The translations under genes and the position numbers were made by a program. Shown piece after piece: positions 55,718 through 60,981 of a stretch of 60,981 nucleotides of DNA (within the stretch, counting starts at the first letter, position 1; every line of letters starts with the position of its first letter). This DNA is from an uncultured Pelagibacteraceae bacterium (GTDB taxonomy: Bacteria; Pseudomonadota; Alphaproteobacteria; Pelagibacterales; Pelagibacteraceae): NCBI GenBank assembly GCA_902557995.1, contig CACECL010000004.1, forward strand, positions 1-60,981, given 5' to 3'. Under the pieces are notes generated by a model, which was given only the letters and a program-made list of their open reading frames with translations, ran no database searches and was not told where the DNA came from.

Positions 55718-56707
55718 ATGATTATTGGAAAATACCCCAGTCTTAGACTTAGAAGAGGAAGAAAACAATCATGGTCTAGAAGGTTGATTCAGGAAAATAC
55801 CTTAAGTCCAAATGACTTTATACTCCCTATTTTTTTAATTGAAGGTTCAAATAAACGGCAAGAGATTTCATCTATGCCTGGCGTTTACAGATATACAATT
55901 AACAGATTAAGCCAAATAGTAGATCGAGCTATAAAATTAGGAATACCAATGATAGCTCTTTTCCCAAAGACACAAAACTCAAAAAAAGATGAATTGGGAA
56001 CAGAATCACTGAATGAAAATAATTTAGTCTGTAAAGCGATACAAGAAGTCAAAAAAAGATACAAAAACCAAATCGGTATAATGTGTGATGTTGCCTTAGA
56101 TCCTTATACATCACATGGTCATGATGGTTTGATCAAATCTAACACTATATTAAATGACGAAACAATTGAGGTTTTGATCAATCAGTCATTACTACAAGCT
56201 GAGGTGGGTTGTGATGTACTAGCTCCTTCAGACATGATGGATGGCAGAATAGGAAAAATTAGAAAAGCTTTAGATAAAAATAAATTCCAAAACGTTCAAA
56301 TATTATCGTACGCTGCAAAATATGCTTCAAGCTTTTATGGACCTTTTAGAGATGCAGTTGGATCTAAAGGTTCGTTAAAAGGAGACAAAAAAACTTATCA
56401 GATGGATTATAGAAATTCTAATGAAGCTTTAAGAGAAGTCGCATTAGATATTAAAGAAGGTGCTGATATGGTAATGGTTAAACCAGGTATGCCCTACTTA
56501 GACATAATAAAATCAATTAAAGAAAAATTTAAATTACCTGTATTTGCCTATCAAGTATCAGGAGAATACAGCTTAATTGAAACAGCTATAACAAAAAAAT
56601 TAATTAATAAAGATGCTATATATGAAAGCTTAGTTGCTTTTAAGAGAGCTGGTGCCAATGCAATAGTAAGTTATTACGCTGATAGAATTGATAAAATAAT
56701 AAAATAA
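55718..56707 (+). CDS. hemB: Delta-aminolevulinic acid dehydratase (porphobilinogen synthase)
   Basis: Condenses two 5-aminolevulinates for haem synthesis. The two active-site lysines lie in SYAAKYASSFYGPFRDA and MVMVKPGMPYLD. The metal segment reads DVALDPYTSHGHDG, without the zinc cysteines, as in magnesium-type enzymes. 329 aa. Single gene, convergent with recO with adjacent stops. Confidence 0.97.
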   Translation: MIIGKYPSLRLRRGRKQSWSRRLIQENTLSPNDFILPIFLIEGSNKRQEISSMPGVYRYTINRLSQIVDRAIKLGIPMIALFPKTQNSKKDELGTESLNENNLVCKAIQEVKKRYKNQIGIMCDVALDPYTSHGHDGLIKSNTILNDETIEVLINQSLLQAEVGCDVLAPSDMMDGRIGKIRKALDKNKFQNVQILSYAAKYASSFYGPFRDAVGSKGSLKGDKKTYQMDYRNSNEALREVALDIKEGADMVMVKPGMPYLDIIKSIKEKFKLPVFAYQVSGEYSLIETAITKKLINKDAIYESLVAFKRAGANAIVSYYADRIDKIIK

Positions 56708-57388
56708 TTATTTTAACGTATTTAAGAATAATAACCTGCTATTTGGATAATTTAAATTATTTGGTCTTAATATAGTTTTATCCAAATAATCGCCTACTAA
56801 TTTCAAACCGTTCAATAAAGTCTCAAGATCATTAACTTCTATATCTTTTTCAATCAAAAAATTAGGTACATATTTTTTTTCATTTAAAGAACTTGCATAA
56901 TATACAGTTTTGTTACCTTCTAAATCTTTTTCAACTAAATTTTCAATGGCTAAGTCATATCCTAATATTTTAAGTAACTCTAATTCCCAAAATATATATT
57001 TTTTTATCCAATCTTTTTCTTTTAAAATTAAAAATAAATTTTGAATTATAAAATAAACTTTATCGTTAGATTGAGACTCTGCTGTTAATATTTTGATCAA
57101 ATTCATAGCAGATGTAATACAGGATAACTTTTGTTTATGATCAAAATATAATGGGGTGTAGGCATTTAAAATTTCAATTTTAAAATAACCTATTCTGTTT
57201 TCATTTTTAGAATTGTAATTAACATGGAGTTTATTACCAAGCTGAAGATAATTTTTAATTTTTTTTGAAGTACCACCAAATATAATTCCGGATATCTTTC
57301 CTTTATCTTTTGTAAATAATTCAGCGATTAATGAATTTTCATTATATCTATTTTTACTTATTAAAAATCCTTCGTCTGACCAATTCAT
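56708..57388 (-). CDS. recO: DNA repair protein RecO
   Basis: Loads RecA on SSB-coated DNA with RecR. N-terminal OB fold: GFLISKNRYNENSLIAELFTKDKGKISGIIFGG; a helical domain follows. The C-terminal zinc-finger cysteines of many RecO proteins are absent and only a single Cys remains (LSCITSAM). 226 aa. It overlaps rnc by 4 bp; era, which normally lies between them, is not there. Confidence 0.9.
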   Translation of the reverse strand: MNWSDEGFLISKNRYNENSLIAELFTKDKGKISGIIFGGTSKKIKNYLQLGNKLHVNYNSKNENRIGYFKIEILNAYTPLYFDHKQKLSCITSAMNLIKILTAESQSNDKVYFIIQNLFLILKEKDWIKKYIFWELELLKILGYDLAIENLVEKDLEGNKTVYYASSLNEKKYVPNFLIEKDIEVNDLETLLNGLKLVGDYLDKTILRPNNLNYPNSRLLFLNTLK

Positions 57389-58053
57389 TTTTTATTTGTA
57401 TTTTTTAAACATTCTATAGCAGCATTTTGTTCAGCTTCTTTCTTTGATTTTCCGGTAGCTATAAAATATTTTGTATTGGGCAATTTTACTCCAACTTTAA
57501 ATATGGGTTTGTGTCTTGGACCTGTATTTGAAATTAATTTATAAGTAGGTAATTTTTTAAAGTTTTTTAAAGTTAATTCCTGTAACTTTGTTTTTGCATC
57601 TATTTCTGTAACTACACTTTTTTCAATATGATCTTGCCACAAGTTTAAAATTATTTTTTCAACTATTGTAAAACCTTTATCAAGATAAATAGCACCAATT
57701 AATGCTTCACAGCTATCAGATATAATTTTGTCCTCAATTTTTATTTTTTTATTTTTAGGATTAAATGTTTTAACATAACTATCTAAATTGATTTTTTTTG
57801 CTATATCCAAACACGTTTTTTTATTCACTAACGATGCAAATTTTTTATCGAGAATACCTTCCTTTTCCTCAGGATAAATCTCTAAAAGTTTTTTTGCTAT
57901 CACTAAACCAAGAACTCTATCACCCAGGAACTCTATCTTTTCATTATTTTCATTTGGATTAAAGCTTTTATGTGTGAGGGCTTGAACAAGTAAATCTTTA
58001 TTTTTAAATTTTAAATCAATTTTTTTTTCTAAACTTTGATAGTTAATTTTCAT
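57385..58053 (-). CDS. rnc: Ribonuclease III
   Basis: Double-strand RNA endonuclease for rRNA and mRNA processing. The signature NEKIEFLGDRVLGLVIA, with acidic metal ligands, and DSCEALIGAIYLDKG are seen; a C-terminal dsRNA-binding domain occupies about 150-220 (TKLQELTLKNFKKLPTYKL, GKSKKEAEQNAAIECL). 222 aa. It overlaps lepB by one base. Confidence 0.97.
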   Translation of the reverse strand: MKINYQSLEKKIDLKFKNKDLLVQALTHKSFNPNENNEKIEFLGDRVLGLVIAKKLLEIYPEEKEGILDKKFASLVNKKTCLDIAKKINLDSYVKTFNPKNKKIKIEDKIISDSCEALIGAIYLDKGFTIVEKIILNLWQDHIEKSVVTEIDAKTKLQELTLKNFKKLPTYKLISNTGPRHKPIFKVGVKLPNTKYFIATGKSKKEAEQNAAIECLKNTNKK

Positions 58054-58790
58054 TAATTAATTTTATTGAAGGTTCTATTAAATCTTATTGACTTATGCCA
58101 TTTCCAAAATTCAATAAAACTTCCTATTCTTTTATCAGAAGAGAAGAATATAAATTGAGCTTTTCCTACTAAATTATCTTTATGTACATATCCAACACTT
58201 GTTAAGTACCTGCTATCTTTAGAACAGTCTCTGTTATCCCCTAAAAAGAAATAATGATCTTTTGGTACAGTAAACACATCAGAATTTTGATAGGTATAAT
58301 CTTTTAAATAAACAGTATGAAATTTTTTACCATTTGAAAGTTTTTCTTCAAATCTATAAACATCAATACTTTTGTTGCCACAGAAAATTGTAGTTTTGTT
58401 ATTAATTTTAGATTTAAGAATTTCAGAATTATTTAAATATAAATTAGAGTCTATAAATTGAATTTTATCACCAGGTAAACCAATTAATCTTTTAATATAA
58501 TCTGTTCGATTATCTGCTGGTGTTTTAAATACAATTACATCACCTCTTTCAGGACTACTAAACATAATTCTTTTGTTTAATATTGGAGGACTAAAAGGAA
58601 ATGAGTGTTTGCTATATCCATAGGTATATTTTGTTACAAACAACCTATCACCTACTAATAAAGTAGGTTCCATGGATGATGATGGAATATAAAATGGTTG
58701 TACTAAAAGCGATCTAATTATAACTGCAATTATTAATGCATAAATTAAAGTTTTTATATTTTCTGAAAAAAAATTTTTATCTAATTTCAT
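58053..58790 (-). CDS. lepB: Signal peptidase I
   Basis: Removes Sec signal peptides. An N-terminal membrane anchor (about 12-32) precedes the catalytic Ser39 in PSSSMEPTLLVGDRLFV and Lys100 in DYIKRLIGLPGDKI; box E GDNRDCSKDSRY is present. 245 aa. Between acpS and rnc, overlapping both. Confidence 0.96.
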   Translation of the reverse strand: MKLDKNFFSENIKTLIYALIIAVIIRSLLVQPFYIPSSSMEPTLLVGDRLFVTKYTYGYSKHSFPFSPPILNKRIMFSSPERGDVIVFKTPADNRTDYIKRLIGLPGDKIQFIDSNLYLNNSEILKSKINNKTTIFCGNKSIDVYRFEEKLSNGKKFHTVYLKDYTYQNSDVFTVPKDHYFFLGDNRDCSKDSRYLTSVGYVHKDNLVGKAQFIFFSSDKRIGSFIEFWKWHKSIRFNRTFNKIN

Positions 58791-59173
58791 GATGTCTGAA
58801 TAATTGCAAATGCAGTTGAATAATTTTTTTCATCCGAAATTGATAAAAAACATTTAAAATTTTTAATTTTAAAGTTCTTTTGTACAATTTTTGTAATTTT
58901 TTTATTTTTAACGTAATAAGGCTTTCCCTTTTTATCATTAACAACTTCTATATCTTTAAAATTTAAATTCATACGAAAACCTGTGCCAAGAGCTTTAGAA
59001 AATGCTTCTTTTGCAGCAAATCTCTTCGAAAAAAAAGCTACTTTATTGTTTGCAGCATTAGAATGTTTCAATTCTTTAAATGAATAAATTCTTTTTTTAA
59101 ATAAAGGATTTTTAATCGATTTTTGAATTCTTTTATTTTCAACAATATCAACACCAATACCAAGAATTTTCAT
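58787..59173 (-). CDS. acpS: Holo-[acyl-carrier-protein] synthase
   Basis: Transfers 4'-phosphopantetheine from CoA to ACP. GIGVDIVENKRI and RFAAKEAFSKALGTG carry the Mg2+ ligands Asp and Glu. 128 aa. In the pdxJ-acpS-lepB order, overlapping lepB by 4 bp. Confidence 0.95.
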   Translation of the reverse strand: MKILGIGVDIVENKRIQKSIKNPLFKKRIYSFKELKHSNAANNKVAFFSKRFAAKEAFSKALGTGFRMNLNFKDIEVVNDKKGKPYYVKNKKITKIVQKNFKIKNFKCFLSISDEKNYSTAFAIIQTS

Positions 59174-59893
59174 TTATCTTTTTATAATTTTTTTTAAGTT
59201 TTTAATTACTTTTGAAAGTCCGTCGAATATTGACTCTCCAATTATAAAATGTCCAATATTATACTCTTCAATATCTATTATTTTTGTTAACATTTTGGTG
59301 GTTTTATAGTCTAAACCATGACCAGCATGAACTTCTATATTTAAACTTGATGCTAATTTTGCACTTTTTTTAATTCTGTTTAATTCACTAGAATAATTTT
59401 TTTTTGATTTAACCAGGTTTGCTAGTTTTCCAGTATGTATTTCAATACAATCAGCATTTAATTTTTTAGCAAGTCTAATGTCATTTGATGAAGGGTTAAT
59501 GAATAAACTTGTTCTTATCTTTGCTTTTTTAAATTTTTTAATTATTTTCTCTAACTTATTAAGATTGTTTTTTATATTTAAACCTCCCTCGGTAGTAATT
59601 TCTTTTCTATTTTCTGGAACTAAACAGATAAAATTTGGTTTTATCTTAAGTGCTTTATTAACAATTTCTTCGTTCATAGAAATTTCAAGGTTTACAAGTA
59701 CATTTCTTAAACCACAGATTTTTTTTGCATCAATATCATTTATATGTCTCCTATCTTCTCTTAAATGAATTGTTACAGAATCCGCTCCATAACTAATAAC
59801 TTTTTTAGCTGCATATAGCGGGTCTGGATGTTTCTCTCCACGAGCATTTCGTAAAGTTGCGATATGATCTATATTTACACCTAACCTTTTCAC
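59174..59893 (-). CDS. pdxJ: Pyridoxine 5'-phosphate synthase
   Basis: Last step of de novo vitamin B6 synthesis. LGVNIDHIATLRNARGEKHPDPLYAA and HLREDRRHI, ENRKEITTEGG, and EVHAGHGLDYKT are family blocks; 239 aa. It overlaps pyrE by 4 bp and abuts acpS. Confidence 0.96.
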   Translation of the reverse strand: MKRLGVNIDHIATLRNARGEKHPDPLYAAKKVISYGADSVTIHLREDRRHINDIDAKKICGLRNVLVNLEISMNEEIVNKALKIKPNFICLVPENRKEITTEGGLNIKNNLNKLEKIIKKFKKAKIRTSLFINPSSNDIRLAKKLNADCIEIHTGKLANLVKSKKNYSSELNRIKKSAKLASSLNIEVHAGHGLDYKTTKMLTKIIDIEEYNIGHFIIGESIFDGLSKVIKNLKKIIKR

Positions 59894-60477
59894 TTAATAA
59901 ATCTGCTTCCTGGGGTTGTTACTGGTATAGATTTAAGTTCTGGTGGTAATTTATTTACTTTGTAAGTTGGGACATCAATTTTTAAATGAGATGTTATTCC
60001 AGTTTTTATTTTTAAAGATTCTTTAGTTGATCGATCTATAATAGATGCAAATCCAATTAATTTAGCTTTTGATTTTTTAATCAATTTAACACACTCCAAA
60101 CTTGATTTTCCTGTAGTGATTACATCTTCTATAATTAATACTCTTGCACCTTTTTTAATATCAAAACCTCTTCTGAGAGTAAATTTACCATTTACCCTTT
60201 CGCAAAAAATTGTTTCTTTTTTAAGTAATTTTCCTATTTCATATCCAATAATTACTCCCCCCATTGCAGGAGCTAATATTAAATCAATTTTTTTAAATTT
60301 TTTTTTAATTTTATTTGCTAAGGATTTACAAATTTTATCAGCTACATTAGGGTAACTTAAAAGTTTTGCACATTGAATATATTTTGAAGAATGTAGACCT
60401 GAGGATAGAACAAAGTGACCTTCTAATAATGCATTAGTTTTTTTTAAAATATTTAAGGATTTTTTGAGTGAAAGCAT
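59890..60477 (-). CDS. pyrE: Orotate phosphoribosyltransferase
   Basis: Adds PRPP to orotate in pyrimidine synthesis. GHFVLSSGLHSSKYIQCA near residues 20-37, the PRPP motif RVLIIEDVITTGKSS, and LAPAMGGVIIGYEI. 195 aa. The ATG at 60477 gives the normal spacing before the GHF block, at the price of a 44-bp overlap with the upstream rsh gene. Confidence 0.95.
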   Translation of the reverse strand: MLSLKKSLNILKKTNALLEGHFVLSSGLHSSKYIQCAKLLSYPNVADKICKSLANKIKKKFKKIDLILAPAMGGVIIGYEIGKLLKKETIFCERVNGKFTLRRGFDIKKGARVLIIEDVITTGKSSLECVKLIKKSKAKLIGFASIIDRSTKESLKIKTGITSHLKIDVPTYKVNKLPPELKSIPVTTPGSRFIK

Positions 60478-60981
60478 TTCTTTTTTCTTCGTGTCTAATT
60501 ATCTTAAATTTTATACTCTTTTGTTTTAGCTCTGCAATAAAATTAGTAAAATTCTTAAGGTTTCTAATAATTAATTTAAATTTAAAATTAATATAATTGG
60601 GATTTTTACCAACCATTTCTAAGCTCGATATATTTAATTTATGACTTCCAATGAGTGAGCTTATATCTCCTAACTGACCTGGCTTATCAGGTAATGACAT
60701 CCATAGAGTAGTATTGTATTTTTTTGTTTTTTCCTCTTTTTGCTCTCCTTTCTCATGCCAATATCTTCTTATTGCTGCTCTAGCTTTACCTGTTTTAGTT
60801 GTTGGTATCCAGTGAAGTGACGGTGAATTATTTTTAGATGTTATAATATTTACTCGATCACCATTTCTTAAAATAGTTTGTAATTCACTTTTGTTTCCAT
60901 TAATTTCACAACCAACTGCTGAATTACCAATTTTAGTATGAACAGCATATGCAAAATCTATGGCTGTTGCGTCTTTAGGTA
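60434..60981 (-). CDS. RelA/SpoT homologue, C-terminal part (5' end outside window)
   Basis: The frame is open to the window edge; the ATG at 60700 is internal. The upstream part reads PKDATAIDFAYAVHTKIGN, the TGS domain of Rsh proteins, and continues through TGKARAAIRRYW. After a linker comes an ACT domain (SLPDKPGQLGDISSLI...). These are the regulatory domains of a (p)ppGpp synthetase/hydrolase; the catalytic half lies outside. The rsh-pyrE-pdxJ order is common in alphaproteobacteria. Confidence 0.93.
   Translation of the reverse strand, partial: PKDATAIDFAYAVHTKIGNSAVGCEINGNKSELQTILRNGDRVNIITSKNNSPSLHWIPTTKTGKARAAIRRYWHEKGEQKEEKTKKYNTTLWMSLPDKPGQLGDISSLIGSHKLNISSLEMVGKNPNYINFKFKLIIRNLKNFTNFIAELKQKSIKFKIIRHEEKRNAFTQKILKYFKKN

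Overview
The window looks like a piece of a streamlined, AT-rich alphaproteobacterial chromosome, most likely SAR11 (Pelagibacterales). The reasons are very low G+C, lysine/asparagine-rich proteins, gene spacings of a few bases or small overlaps, alphaproteobacterial gene orders (rplM-rpsI-argC; glyA-nrdR-ribD-ribE-ribBA-ribH-nusB-thiL; rsh-pyrE-pdxJ-acpS-lepB-rnc-recO; rlpA-dac-tmk-holB-metG-tatD), and a tandem SAM-II/SAM-V riboswitch in front of metY. The taxonomic call is inference from these features, not a database match.

Layout. 1-9317: end of secF, a PuuD-like membrane protein, uvrA, then ssb-gyrA-coaD-PPIase-tgt. 9402-13476: tRNA-Lys, an M48 lipoprotein peptidase, a DUF502 protein, recG, sdhE and tRNA-Ser. 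13438-15162: a 1.7-kb insertion bounded by a perfect 41-bp repeat of the tRNA-Ser 5' half, carrying one secreted caspase-like protease. 15247-23605: rarD, then a tight cell-wall/replication/translation operon (mltB-type, rlpA-like, dac, tmk, holB, metG, tatD, MBL hydrolase). 23600-28342: Gpx, NhaA, zinc-ribbon protein, tRNA-Pro, NDUFS4-like subunit, SbmA/BacA-like transporter, glpX, tRNA-Glu. 28345-33464: an accessory block of a GIY-YIG protein, three glycosyltransferases (one a double-module protein) and a Cre-like tyrosine recombinase beside a loxP-like inverted repeat. 33507-34440: RDD protein, an unlisted 57-aa membrane protein and a minimal Ogt. 34441-34954 is gene-free. 34955-45638: transporters, hom, argC, ribosomal proteins, metY with its riboswitches, ctaA, chorismate mutase, and the rpmF-plsX-ihfA-merR-rpmG cluster. 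45637-55644: bamE, H+-pyrophosphatase, thiL/nusB/riboflavin genes, nrdR, glyA, rpiB and a 2-oxoglutarate hydroxylase. 55718-60981: hemB, then recO-rnc-lepB-acpS-pdxJ-pyrE and the C-terminal part of a RelA/SpoT homologue.

The best candidates for something undescribed are the integrase-less caspase element in tRNA-Ser, whose gene is bracketed by paired 11-bp-spaced repeats resembling recombinase arm sites, and the Cre-like recombinase with its own 14-7-14 palindrome. Several housekeeping proteins have altered metal sites (Tgt without most of its zinc ligands, NrdR with two CxC knuckles, a RibBX-type RibBA). In three conserved clusters an expected gene (era, fabH, yceD) is missing from its usual slot.
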